64,000 nucleotides of DNA from NCBI GenBank assembly GCA_016647705.1, contig CM028329.1, positions 56,499,231 through 56,563,230 on the forward strand, in the 5' to 3' direction. Each line of letters begins with the position of its first letter. The first letter of the stretch is position 1. Below, piece after piece: positions 34,274 to 45,805 of this stretch. Under the pieces are notes generated by a model. The model had not been told where the DNA came from. It did not search any database and saw only the letters and a list, made by a program, of their open reading frames with translations. The translations under genes were made by a program, and so were the position numbers. This stretch comes from Eucommia ulmoides. Taxonomy: Eukaryota > Streptophyta > Magnoliopsida > Garryales > Eucommiaceae.

Positions 34274-36184
34274 TGTTACACCCCTCCTCGAGCCCTCGTC
34301 GCCCGAGACTGGGCGTGATGTCGACTTGAAGTTACCTGATCGATCAACAAATATACATATACATATATATATATACCTGCACTACGGTAATTTTTTTTTC
34401 TCCAAAAATGTATTTACTCACTTCAAGATTCGGGAATACACCTGTCCCAAATATTCATGATAAAACCACAAAAAGAAAATTGAACCTTCCACGGTTCATG
34501 CTTGCCCAACTAGCCCTTCCAAAACAACACCACCTCCTAACTCTACCTAGTGCCAGTAGTGGACTCACTCCTAGCTGCGGCACCTGAAACTAAATATTTT
34601 ATCGGTGTACTGTCTTCATAATATAAAAATATTTCATGAATCAAACATAATTATCAAATATCATTTTTTCAAATATAATATAATATAACCGCATACCAAG
34701 CTGGAATAAAATTTCACTATCATCATTGCAATAAGATAATATATTTAAATTAACTAATCCAATATTTTGACATATAATAAAATACCGCACTCATATTTCC
34801 TACTAGTCATAGGATCGTTTCACCTCACGATCGGGAGTTACGACGGTACCGTAACCTGTACAACTGTGCCATCTAAAGTGACTATCAGTGCCAGGGCTAT
34901 TTAATATCCCCAATGGTACGGGTAACTACCTGCATGATTTTCACTCTTGACAGGTCCACATATATCCATCCTGTAGGATTTTTCTGACAAGTAACAATAT
35001 ATCCACCCTGCAGGACTTACCTGACAGGTAACAACAAATATACACCCTGCAGGACTTGACTGACAAGTAACAACAAATATCCACCCTACAGGTCTTGCCT
35101 GACAAGTAATCCACATCTCGTAGGACTTGCCCTCCTGACGAGAAGACAACTATGGCATAGTTGAATAACAAAAATCACTTTCCACATTTAAAAATTCACT
35201 TGATTCACATAACGTTATAACACAGTCCATTTTAATAAATATTTTTTTTTTCACAATTTATACAAAAATATACTTTGTCAATTTACATAGAAGATAGTAC
35301 ACTCACCTCGATTTTTGCGCTACCCAAAACACTGCCATCAAAAGACTACGCGAGCGTTGTCGCTTGTGAACCTAACAACGATAGGGTTTAAATTAATAAT
35401 TTATTTAAAATGAACCTAATATGCAGTGCGTGACCCTAAAATGCACAATTTCTCATTTCTCAAATTTTTGATTATACGAAATTACTACACGCCCACTTTC
35501 TATGTCAATATTAACTGTATGAAAAAATTATTATAGTAATGAGTACAAAAATTTCGTATTAATAATTTAATTTGTAAAAAAATATTAATCGACTGTTAAA
35601 ATTTTTATTAGTTGACAAAACACTAAAAATTGTTGTTTTAGTAAAATTTACAATTTTTATTTTAAATTGTATTCTTCGCAAATTAGATATTTCTATACCG
35701 ACTGTATTTCTATAACCTACTATATATATTGACATAAATATACATGTATATATGTCTGCATAATTACTCCCATAAATTGAACGTGTGATATATTTTATTT
35801 TAACACACACACACATATATATAAAGGAATTTTTTTTTAAAGATTATCTATTCTGTTCTGCTCTTTTTATATATATATATATATATATATATGATATGAT
35901 CTTATCCATAACGTGAATAAGTTCTTATATATATATATAAATATAAATATATATATTTTTTATTATTATTTTTATATATTATTTTTTTTTCCAATTACAT
36001 TAATTTTCCTCAATTATCTTTAAGATATCATTTAAGTCCAAAATCTAAAATTAATATTTTAAAAATGATAATTAACCCCTAAATTTTTTAAAGTAAATAT
36101 TAAATGACACAATTTACCCTTTTATTTTCCTAAGTGTTCTAAAATACAACTAAAATTATGCCTATGCAAAACTCGGGTCTTACA
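34274..36184 (-). repeat. Chromovirus downstream LTR with ~38-bp minisatellite
   Basis: 1911 bp. Between about 34955 and 35130 there are four to five copies of a unit such as ATCCACCCTGCAGGACTT(G/A)CCTGACA(G/A)GTAACAACAA. The other LTR has more copies (six to seven, 43535-43790). A long TA run lies at 35867-35892. Confidence 0.85.
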
Positions 36185-36229
36185 ATCCTTCTCCCCTAAA
36201 AAAAATTTTGTCCCAAAATTTTAGTTACC

Positions 36230-37285
36230 TTGGACTAATAAATGCGGGTATTTATTCTTCATCTCATCTTCTCGCTCCCACGTCGCTTCCTCCACCGAGT
36301 GACTAAGCCATAACACTTTTACCAATGGAATCGTTTTCGTCTGCAACACTTGATCTTTATGGTTCATAATCTAGACTGACTCCTCAACGTATGTCAAATC
36401 CTCTTTCAACTCGATTGGTTGGGAAGTCAATACATGCGAAAGATCTAGCACATATTTTCTAACCATCGACACGTGAAAAACGTCGTGTAATTTGGACAAT
36501 TCTGGTGGTAGGGCTAGTCGATAAGCCACCGTGCCAACTCGTTCTAGAATCTCGTATGGCTCAATATACTTCAGACTTAGCTTCTCTTTCCTTGCGAATC
36601 TCATTATGCCCTTCCACGGGGATATATGCAAAAACACATGATCACCCACTTCAAAATCCAACTCCCGTCTACGTTTGTTAGCATAACTCTTTTGCCGACT
36701 CTGAGCAGTCTTCAATCTTTTCTGAATCACTTTCACCTTGTCCGCCATTATCTGGGCTATATTCGGCATCAATAATTTTTGTTCTCCTACTTCAGTCCAA
36801 CAGACTGGAGTTCTGCATCTCCTGCCATACAAGGCTTCATATGGTGCCATCTCGATTGCCGAATGGTAGCTGTTATTATAGAAAAATTTTATCAACATCA
36901 AATGATCGTCAAAGCTACCTTCTAGAGCACAATCCCTCAACATATCTTCCAACGTATGAATCGTACGTTCTGGTTGGCCATCAGTCTGAGGATGAAAAGT
37001 TGTGATAACTTTCAGCTTGGTACCCAAAATAGCTTGGAGACTCGGCCAGAACTTCGAAGTAAATCTCGGATCTCTATCTGACACTATGGAAACCAGCGAG
37101 CCATGCAATTGGATAATCTCATTAATATATTGTTTCGCATACTTGTCTAGGAAGTACGTTGTCTTTACGGCCAGAAAATGAGCAGACTTAGTGAGCCTAT
37201 CAACAATCACCTCAATGGAATTATGTCCCTTTTGAGTGCGAGGTAATCCTAAACAAAATCTATCGTGATATGTTCCCATTTCCAC
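36230..37285 (-). pseudogene. Chromovirus integrase and chromodomain-like tail
   Basis: A 304-residue open frame (37285-36371) begins inside the integrase core: HNSIEVIVDRLTKSAHFLAV, IVSDRDPRFTSKFWPSL and HPQTDGQPERTIHTLEDML supply the D, D and E regions of the DDE core. It continues with the GPY/F-like region and PPELSKLHDVFHVSMVRKYV. A TAG at 36368-36370 interrupts, after which KDQVLQTKTIPLVKVLW...EATWEREDEMKNKYPHLL (to about 36230) matches the C-terminal chromodomain-like motif of Tekay chromoviruses. That motif is thought to guide insertion to heterochromatin. The N-terminal zinc-binding part (37300-37420) is broken by stops. Confidence 0.85.
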
Positions 37286-37635
37286 TTTGGGATAGATAGA
37301 GATTGCAATAATCCACCTGGACGTTGGTGCTCAATCTTGACCTGCTGACAAACGAGATACCTGGCAACAAATTCAACATTTTTCCATTTCATTCTATTCT
37401 ACCAATAGTGCTCTCACAGATCCCGATATATTTTGGTATTGCCTGGGTGTATTGTGTATGCTGAGCTATGCGCTTCCTCCAAGATATCTTTCTTCATATT
37501 GGTATTATTAGGCACACACAATCTATTTTCAAACATTGAGGCTTCATCGTTATCCCGGATGCAATAGTCAACTCTATTGACCATTCTATACTTCTTCTAT
37601 GATATTTCTCAATTGGGTATCTGACTTTTGGGCTT

Positions 37636-38648
37636 CTATAATTCGATCAATGTCGGTCTCAAAGTTAAAGTCGCAAGCAACGCTGCCCTCTGACCAACCG
37701 CCAACTGGACTCGCAGAGATCTCAACTCAGCATATAGATTAGTGTGAACAACTTGAAGATGTGCAATTGAACCTGTCGATTTTCGACTCAGCGCATCTGC
37801 TACAACATTGGTATTTTCAAGATGATAGTAGATGGTGCAGTCATAATAATTGATTAACTCTATCCAACGTCTCTGTCTCAGATTTAGTTCTTTCTGAGTA
37901 AACAAATATTTTAAACTCTGGTGGTCAGTGTATATGTATGTCTCGCCATACAGGTAATGTCTCCAAAACTTCAAGGCAAACACAATCGCCGCCAACTCCA
38001 AGTTATGCGTCGGATAATTAAGCTCATGATTCTTTAATTTTCGGGAGGCATATGCAATCACGTGACCATGTTGCATCATTACACACCCTAGTCCCTAGTG
38101 TGAAGCATCACTGTAGATTACAAAGCCACTACCTTCTGTTGGGAAAGACAGTATTGGCACATATATCAATTTATTTTTCAACTCTTGGAAACTCTGTTCA
38201 CATTTGTCGGTCCACTTGAACTTAGATTCCTTGTGGGTCAATTGAGTTGATGGGGCAGGTACAACAGAAAATCTCTGCACAAACCGACGATAATAACTTG
38301 TCAATCCTAAAAAGCTTCGAATTTCGATCACGCTTTTCAGTCTTTCCCATTGAACAACGACTTCGACTTTCTTTAGGTCAACTTGAATACCATCTCCTGA
38401 GATAACATGCCCCAAGAATACAACTCTATCCAACCAAAACTCACATTTACTGAATTTTGCATACAACTATTTTTCTCGCAAAGTCTACAATACAATCTTG
38501 AGATACTCTATGTGTTCTTCTTTATTTTGGAAATAGATCAATATATCATCAATGAATATGATAATAAACTGATCTATATAAGGCTGGAAGATCCGATTCA
38601 TCAAATCCATAAAGGCAGTAGTGGCATTCATCAACCCAAACGACATAA
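37636..38648 (-). pseudogene. Chromovirus RNase H and second half of RT
   Basis: 38079-37636 reads [20 protein letters not shown], then [37 protein letters not shown] and [12 protein letters not shown], which is RNase H. 38466-38095 reads YAKFSKCEFWLDRVVFLGHV...SFLGLTSYYRRFVQRFS, the RT thumb and connection. The RT active site FIDDILIY lies at about 38533-38556 with both Asp intact. The RT frame is cut at 38648 by the solo LTR insertion; the 5' half of RT is at 40496-41003. A stop separates RT from RNase H near 38092. Confidence 0.85.
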
Positions 38649-40490
38649 TGATAGGTGTGATCTACCTACGTAATCCAAACCGAATTAAGTTGGTTTTTGA
38701 GCGTTTATATAGTATTTTATTATGTTTTAATTAGTTTTTATCTTTTTCTATTAAATCAAGTGTGTGGGGCAAAAAGATAGGAAATTAGAGCGAAAACGCT
38801 GAGATCGAACCGAAGGCAAGTCGAAGTTACGGTGAATAAACAAGCAAGGAGTCAAAAATATGAAGAAAGCCCACCGCCTAGGCGTCCAGACCTCCGCCTA
38901 AGCAGTAAAGATGTTGAGAATAACAAAAGGCTACTAACAGCCCACCGCTTAGGCAGGAAATTCCTCCGTCTAGGTGGAAACCCCAGTAGAAACATTTCTA
39001 AGTCCACTGCCTACTTTTTCGCCTAGGCGGTCACCAAACCTGCAAAGCCGGTATAGGTGTTGTAACTTTAAGGCTACTTTGGACTATGATGCAATCCTAT
39101 TTTGGAAACACTCAAAACATGATAGTTGTAGATCGTTTTCTTAGATTTCCATAGGTTTTTGAATCACCTCAATCAAAGTTCAGATGAATAAGTTACAGTC
39201 AAAACAAAATTACAAACCTTTAGTAACTTCGCCGAGGTGAAGTTCCCGTAGAAAGTTAACCGACCTAACTTTGCCTAGGCAAAAATTCGGCAACACAGCC
39301 TTGATATTTATTAGATATTTTGAGATCTTTTGCCTATAAATACCCCTCTCCTCCTTCTTCCCTGGCCTCTCTTGCATTGTTGAGCCCCTTAGGCTATATC
39401 TACGGGCATATTTAGGAGTTTTAGAGGTGGAGCTCACATTCCAAAGTGGAGAAGACGGCGAATCGATCTTTGAGCGTTCTTAGCGGTTTATCTTTGGACG
39501 AGACTAAGTTCTTCGATTGTTTTTGTTTATTTCTTTATCTTAGGATCATGTGAGCATGTTTAGCTTGATTTCAATGTTTATGGGGCTATGACCATGAGTT
39601 AAATATGGATTGTAGTTGGGATTAACGGTATATTTATAAATATATTTGTTTGGATGATTTCGGTGTTGCATATGTGATTGTTCTTCGTGGTTTGATTGTG
39701 TTTATCTTATTGTTTGTTTATTATGCTTAGATTGATAAATGAAGAATATGGGGTTTTGACAAATCCCGGATTTGGATTAAGGAAAACAAACACCACGATT
39801 CTATAACCCGGTTGGGGTTTGAATTGTGGACAATCGATGACGTGGGGCAAGACACACGTGACCTAGGGTCGTTAAGACGTTGAGAGGGACTTCTTCGTTG
39901 ATTCAAAGTCATGTTATATCCCTCGTCTTACACTCGGGAGAGGTGCGCGAGGGAGTTTTAGAACGGAGATTGTCGATAGGATAAATACAACGTGACGATC
40001 CAATAACCCAGGAGGGAGTTGGATTCTGTGCAATCAATGACGCTGGGCGAGACTCACGTGACCTAGGGTCGTTAAGACATTGTGGGGGACTTCTTCATTG
40101 ACTCGAAGTCATGTATTCCCCCGTCTTACACTCGGGAGAAGTGGTGGTGGAGTTTACGTACCGAGGTTGTCAAATAGGTCGAACACCGTAAACGTAAGTA
40201 AATCGAAATCGAACACGTATTTGTAAACACGTTAATCCCTAGGCGATTCTTCACCCTAAAACATATTAACATATTAGTGTAGTTAATTTAGGTTATATTA
40301 GTATTAGTTTAATTAATTAAATACATTTGTTTTCGCCTAAATAAAGTTAGGTCACGATAAACGCGGTATTCGATAGTAACGACATCAATCCTTGTGGATA
40401 CAATAACCCGATCTTAACGATCACACTATACTAAAACTTAGACCTCGTATACTTGCGAGTGTAAGTAGCGGCGTATTTTACGCCCTACCA
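38649..40490. mobile_element. Solo LTR (1842 bp) inserted in chromovirus RT
   Basis: The bounds are TGATAGG...CCTACCA, flanked by the perfect TSD CATAA (38644-38648 and 40491-40495). The RT reading frame (..FLVM then SFGL..) resumes exactly when the insert and one TSD are removed. There is no second LTR, primer site or coding region, so it is most likely a solo LTR left by recombination. Near the right end is the palindrome GGCGTATTTTACGCC (40470-40484). Two diverged copies of a roughly 190-bp unit lie in tandem at about 39775-39990 and 39991-40185, each with GACCTAGGGTCGTTAAGAC. CGCCTAGGCG-like motifs recur at 38870-39030. Confidence 0.85.
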
Positions 40491-40495
40491 CATAA

Positions 40496-41003
40496 CTAGA
40501 AATTCATAATGCCCATACCTCATATGAAAAGTCGTCTTCGACACATCACTGTCTCTGGCTTTTAGCTGATGATATCCCGATCGAAAATATATTTTGAAAA
40601 ACACCTTAGCCTTCTACAATTGGTCGAACAGATCATCAATTTTAGGCAACGAGTATTTATTACGAATCGTCACCTTATTCAACTGCCTGTAATCAATACA
40701 CATTCTCAGCGTGCCGTCCTTCTTCTTTACAAATAACACTGGGGCTCCCCACGGTGAAACACTAGGTCTGATAAACCCGCGGTCCAACAGATCTTGCAAC
40801 TGAATCTTCAGTTCCTTTAGCTCGGTAGGCGCCATACGATAAGGTGAAATTGATATAGAAAAAGTTCTTGGGAGTAACTCGATAGTGAATTCAATTTCTC
40901 TATCCACTGGCAATCCTGACAATTCTTCTGAAAATACATCAGAAAAATCTCCGACCACTGGGATATCCGCCACCTGCACTTCATTCTGACTGGTGTCAAT
41001 CAC
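40496..41003 (-). pseudogene. Chromovirus RT, first half
   Basis: 41003-40614 reads [40 protein letters not shown], then [20 protein letters not shown] and [15 protein letters not shown], the finger and palm start of gypsy RT. Downstream (40613-40496) the frame is damaged but FRSGYHQLK and [10 protein letters not shown] are readable, ending at the solo-LTR target site. Confidence 0.85.
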
Positions 41004-42373
41004 ATGCGCGAGGTATCCCTGACATCATTTTGTAATAATTTCCTGGCCTCTAGAACTGAAATCAAACTGACAGGGGTGATGATTTTGTCCCCCGAAAATA
41101 CAAACTCTGGTTCGCCTGAAATCCGAAAAGTAACTTCCTTGTTAAAGCAATCTATTGTAGCATGATAGCCGGATAGCAAATCCATACCCAGTATCGAATC
41201 AAAATCATAAATCCTCAGGGGTAATAGATCCACCAACAATTCTCTATCACCAATACGAAGCGAACTGTCTTTATACGCCCTATCTATCAATATGAACTCG
41301 CCCATAGGAGTAGATATAATAATATTATATGACAGAGAATTAGGAAATTTGTCTACATGCATCATAAAAGTCGCCAAAATAAATGAATGAGTAGAACCGT
41401 GATCAATAAGTATACGTGCATCTCTATCACATAAAAACATGATATTTGTAACCACATCCGAAGTAGCCTGGGCATCCTGCCTAGTAGTAGCAAATACACG
41501 ACCTCAAGTCGGAGGTTTACCGGTCGATCCTCTACCACGCCCCTGAATACTGCTAGGGCCAGTACTACCCATACTGCTTACAGAGAGTGCAGATGTAACA
41601 TCAGATTTTGGACAATTCAGAGATATGTGACTCGGCTCATGACAACGAAAACATATTCGGCCTCCCATGGGATAATCCCTGGAGAAATGATCCGGTGATC
41701 CACATTGGTAGCATACAGGTGTTCCGGCTCGACTAACCATCTGGCTCCTACCTTGTCCTTGCTGGCCAAAACTCGGTCCGGACACATTCTACTATTGCCC
41801 GAAGTATGATTGCCATGGACTCCGGCTCCTAACGGATTGATTGGTTGTTGGGGCCCGAACAAATGGCGATCGAACTATATTTCCTTGAGAAGTGCCACCT
41901 GAACATCTATTAGGTGACTTGAATCTACTCTTCTTATATTGCTCACGGTTCTCGACTGCTGCCCGTACATCCTGCTTTATTAGTTTTGCCGTGTTTACCA
42001 ATTTTGCATAACTTTTGATCTGCTTGTTCGTCAACCTAGAATGTATTTCTAAATCAAATCCTTTCTAGAATTGTCTATATCTTGCCTCTTCTGTTTTTAC
42101 CAAATTAGGAGCAAATTGGGATAGGGCACCGAATTTGATTTCATACTGCAGAACGATTATTTTCTCTTGTTTTAGTGATATAAATTCCTCCTCCATTTGG
42201 AATCGATAGAATTCAGGAAAATATGTTTCATTAAACACCGCAACGAATCGATCCCAAGAAATCTCCTCACCTGGAACTGAAATTAACCTCTTCATTTTCT
42301 CCCACCAATGTTCGACCTCTTTTTTCAGCTTAAAGATGACAAGAGGAACTCGACTGTCATCGGTAATTCCCAT
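41000..42373 (-). pseudogene. Chromovirus gag, zinc knuckles and protease
   Basis: 42373-42065 and 42034-41792 are gag (KEVEHWWEKMKRLISVPGEE, FVAVFNETYFPEFYRFQMEE, then KQIKSYAKLVNTAKLIKQDV), with a stop between. 41785-41504 has two zinc knuckles: CYQCGSPDHFSRDYP, where Tyr has replaced the last Cys, and CFRCHEPSHISLNCP, which is complete (CX2CX4HX4C). 41455-41000 is the aspartic protease region (ARILIDHGSTHSFI, then FDSILGMDLLSGYHATIDC), with DHG where D(S/T)G is usual. Stops and one altered Cys show inactivity. Confidence 0.85.
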
Positions 42374-42864
42374 GGCCTCAAATATGTGCTACACACTCCT
42401 CAACCAATTCTCGGCATTAGCCGGACCCGTAGTTCTCGTAAAATCCGAAGGGTCCAATTCCTTAAATTTTTTTAGGAGTACCGCCTAAAAAGTAGCTGTG
42501 TCAGTTTGGGCCTTTTGACATTCCATTATCTTTGCCTGCTATTCTGTTAGTTGAGCAGCAACCTGTAAAATTCGCTCAACGGCATCCAAGCTTTCTTGCG
42601 TTCTATCCCTCTTCTTCTAGGGTCCAATACTCCCAGTTTTTTTATTTTCACGTTCCATACTCAAGATCTGAAACGAAATTTAATAAGTAACAGGGCCAAC
42701 AGACAAACCACAGTGCATGACAAAAAATGTATTATTTAATCTAATAAAATAACTACCACCCACATGTCGGACCTACCTATCGACACCCTATCTCATGGTC
42801 CACTACTGACTAGACAATCTGGCACGTCTACAAAATCTATAACCTAAGCTCTGATACCAAAAAG

Positions 42865-44385
42865 TATCACACCCCTCCACGGGCCCCCTCGCCCGAGGCC
42901 GGGCGTGACGTCGACTTGACGTTACCTGACCAATCAACAAATATACATATACATATATATATACCCGTACTGCGGTAATTTTTTTTTCTTCAAAAATGTA
43001 TTTACTCATTTCAAGATTTGGGAATACACTTGTCCTAAATATTCACAACAAAACCACAAAAAGAAAACTGAACCTTCTATGATTCATACCTACCCAGCCA
43101 GCCTTCCAAAATAACACCACTTCTTGACTCTACCTAGTGCTAGTAGTGGACCCACTCCTAACTGCGGTACCTAAAATCAAATATTTTATGGGTGTATGAT
43201 CTTCATAATATAAATATATTTCATGGATCAAGCATAATTATTAAATACCATTTTTCTAAATATAATATAACCGCATACCAAATTGGAATAAAATTCTACT
43301 GTCATCATTGCAATAAGATAATATATTTAAATTAACCAATCTAACATTTCGACATATAATAAAATACCGCACTCATATTTTCTATTAGCCATAGGATCAT
43401 TTCACCTCACAATTGGGAGTTATGACGGTACCATAACCTGTACAACTGTGTCATTTAAAGTGACTATCAATGTCAGGGCTATTTAATATCTCCAATGGTA
43501 GGGGCAACCACTCGCAGAATTTACAATCCTGACAGGTCCACATATATCCACCCTGCAGAACTTGCTTGACAGGTAACAACATATCCACCCTACAGGACTT
43601 GCCTGATATGTAACAACAAATATTCACCCTGCAGGACTTACCTGATAAGTAACAATAAATATCCACCCTGTAGGACTTGCCTGACAAGTAACAATAAATA
43701 TCCACCCTGCAGGTCTTGCCTGACAAGTAACAATAAATATCCACCATGCAGGTCTTGCCTGACAGGTAATCCACAGCTCGCAGGACATGCTTTCTTGACA
43801 AGAAGACAACTATGACATAGTCGGATAACAAAAATCACTTTCCACATTTAAAAATCTACCTGATCCACATAACTTTATAACACCGTCCATTTTAATAAAT
43901 ATTTTTTTTCCACAATTTATACAAAAATATACTTTGTCAATTTACATAGAAGATAGTACACTTATCTCGATTTTTGCGCTACCCAAAACACTGCCGTCAA
44001 AAGACTACGCGGGCGGCGGCGCCTGTGAACCTAACAGCAATAGAGCCTAAATCAATAATTTAATTTTTTTATTAGTCGACGAAACACTAAAAATTGTTAT
44101 TTTAGTAAAATTTACAATTTTTATTTTAAATTGTATTATTCGCAAATTAGATATTTCTACACCAACTGTATTTCTCGAACCCGTTATATATATATTTTGA
44201 CATAAATATACATATATATATGTCCGTATAATTAGTCACATAAATTGAACATGTGATATATTTTATTTTAACACACACACACACACACACATATATAAGA
44301 TCTTATCCACATTGTGGATAAGATCATATCATAATAAATAAATAAATAGAGGAAAAGCATAACAATAATCTTTAATTTTTTTTTC

Positions 44386-44443
<58 letters not shown>

Positions 44444-44653
44444 TACTATTTTTTTTTTCTCAATTACATTAATCTCCCTCAATTATCTTTAAGATATCAT
44501 TTAAGCCCAAAATCTAAAATTAATATTTTAAAAATGATAATTGACCCCTAAATTTTTTAAAGTAAATATTAAATGACACAATTTACCCCAATATTTTCCT
44601 AAGTGTTCTAAAATGTAACTAAAATTATGCCAATGTAAAACTCGAGTCTTACA
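42865..44653 (-). repeat. Chromovirus upstream LTR with larger minisatellite
   Basis: 1789 bp, next to the primer-binding site. It is collinear with the downstream LTR except that it lacks a stretch around 35395-35580 of that LTR and has more copies of the ~38-bp CCTGCAGGACTTGCCTGACA-type unit (about 43535-43790). It contains (AC)n at 44272-44290 and a long (TA)n at about 44390-44440. Confidence 0.85.
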
Positions 44654-44658
44654 TAGTA

Positions 44659-44890
44659 TATTTCCTTACTAATTAATTATGTACTTCCCTCATTGAGGAC
44701 AATGCGAGATTTATGTTTAGGGGGGTAAATGCTTATATTCCTTTGGTTATTTTTTTTTTTTACTTAATTTTATTAAACCATCCTATGATAACATATATGT
44801 TGAATAAAAACTTGAGTTTGCTAAATAATTTTTGGAGTATAACACTGATTTTTTAAAATATTTTATTTGTTTTACTCTTGCATAAATACT

Positions 44891-44934
<44 letters not shown>

Positions 44935-45805
44935 CATGAGCTGATTTGCTAAATTTTGGCATGATAATAACCTATCCTTGGAATTTAAATATATGAAGAA
45001 AAAAAATTATATGAAAAATTTTCGTTGATAATAATTTTTTTTGTCTTAATAATGAATTTCCGCTGAGTAACCAAGTCTCTTGCCTCAGTAAGCATTGAGT
45101 GTTCACGTCAAAAGGGAGGGAGCAAATTGTTAAGAAAATAAATGGCTCGTTACTTCGAAACCTAAGTTGTTTGAGTTTTTAAGTCAGAAGGGTGCCTTAA
45201 CACAACACTCGATATGTGAACATCTTAGAAAATTCAATGGGGTTAGCATTGCATAAGTTGTTTATTCAAAAAAAAAAAAAATGTATATATTTAAAATGAA
45301 AAAAGAAAAAAAAAAATAGACATTCAATAATATATTTTTATTTCAGGGAAAAAGTTATTTGATTGTTTAAAATTAGTTGACTAGTTATTTGCACTAAAGT
45401 CATTATAAAGAGAGTTGGATGTATGTTGTGGGTACAAAAATAGATATTGTTAAAAATCACGTGCTATGAAATCGATAATTATTTCAGTAACTCTTGTATG
45501 ATCCTAACTTATCATGTTAGCATTGAACTGGATTGATAAACATTTTGTGTTTTAAAAAAAAAAATTAAAATAATAATAATAATAATAATTAAAAAAAAAA
45601 AATCACAATAAGAAATTTTTGGATGTTTGTGGGTAGTATCTCTATAAACTCTCACGAGATTATACTCATCTACTACGGGTAACCTAGATATTTAAAGACT
45701 TGTTGTATATACTAAATGCAATCGTGTTTCCTATGAAAATGGATTTTTCCTTTAATTATTATATTAGTTTTGCTCAAGGACTAGCAAAAGTTAGATTTGG
45801 GAGTG
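44659..45805 (+). other. Gypsy 3' non-coding region, resumed
   Basis: Continues the Tat/Athila element after the chromovirus. It holds CATTGAGGACAATGCGAGAT and TTTAGGGGGGTAAATG (44694-44729), typical for this lineage and possibly a second purine tract, plus a T34 tract at 44891-44924. No env-like ORF is visible. Confidence 0.6.

Larger units (their letters stand above)
34274..44653 (-). mobile_element. Tekay-type chromovirus (Ty3/gypsy), interrupted by a solo LTR
   Basis: On the minus strand it runs from 44653 (TGTAAGACTCGAG) to 34274 (GGGTGTAACA), flanked by the perfect TSD TAGTA (34269-34273 and 44654-44658). The upstream LTR is 42865-44653 and the downstream LTR is 34274-36184. The primer-binding site TTGGTATCAGAGCTTAGG (42841-42860 on plus) pairs with initiator-Met tRNA. 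The purine tract AGGGGAGAAGGAT lies just before the downstream LTR. Coding order on minus is gag, zinc knuckles, protease, RT, RNase H, integrase, chromodomain-like tail. A solo LTR at 38649-40490 interrupts RT. Net size is about 8.5 kb. Confidence 0.9.

Noticed and set aside
39775-40185. Repeats considered as a CRISPR-like or satellite array
   Set aside because: Only two diverged units within an LTR of a plant transposon; no spacers or array.
34941-43847. Cys/Gly repeat proteins (for example CYLSGKSCRVDI repeated)
   Set aside because: These are translations of the LTR minisatellite in several frames, not a knottin-like gene.
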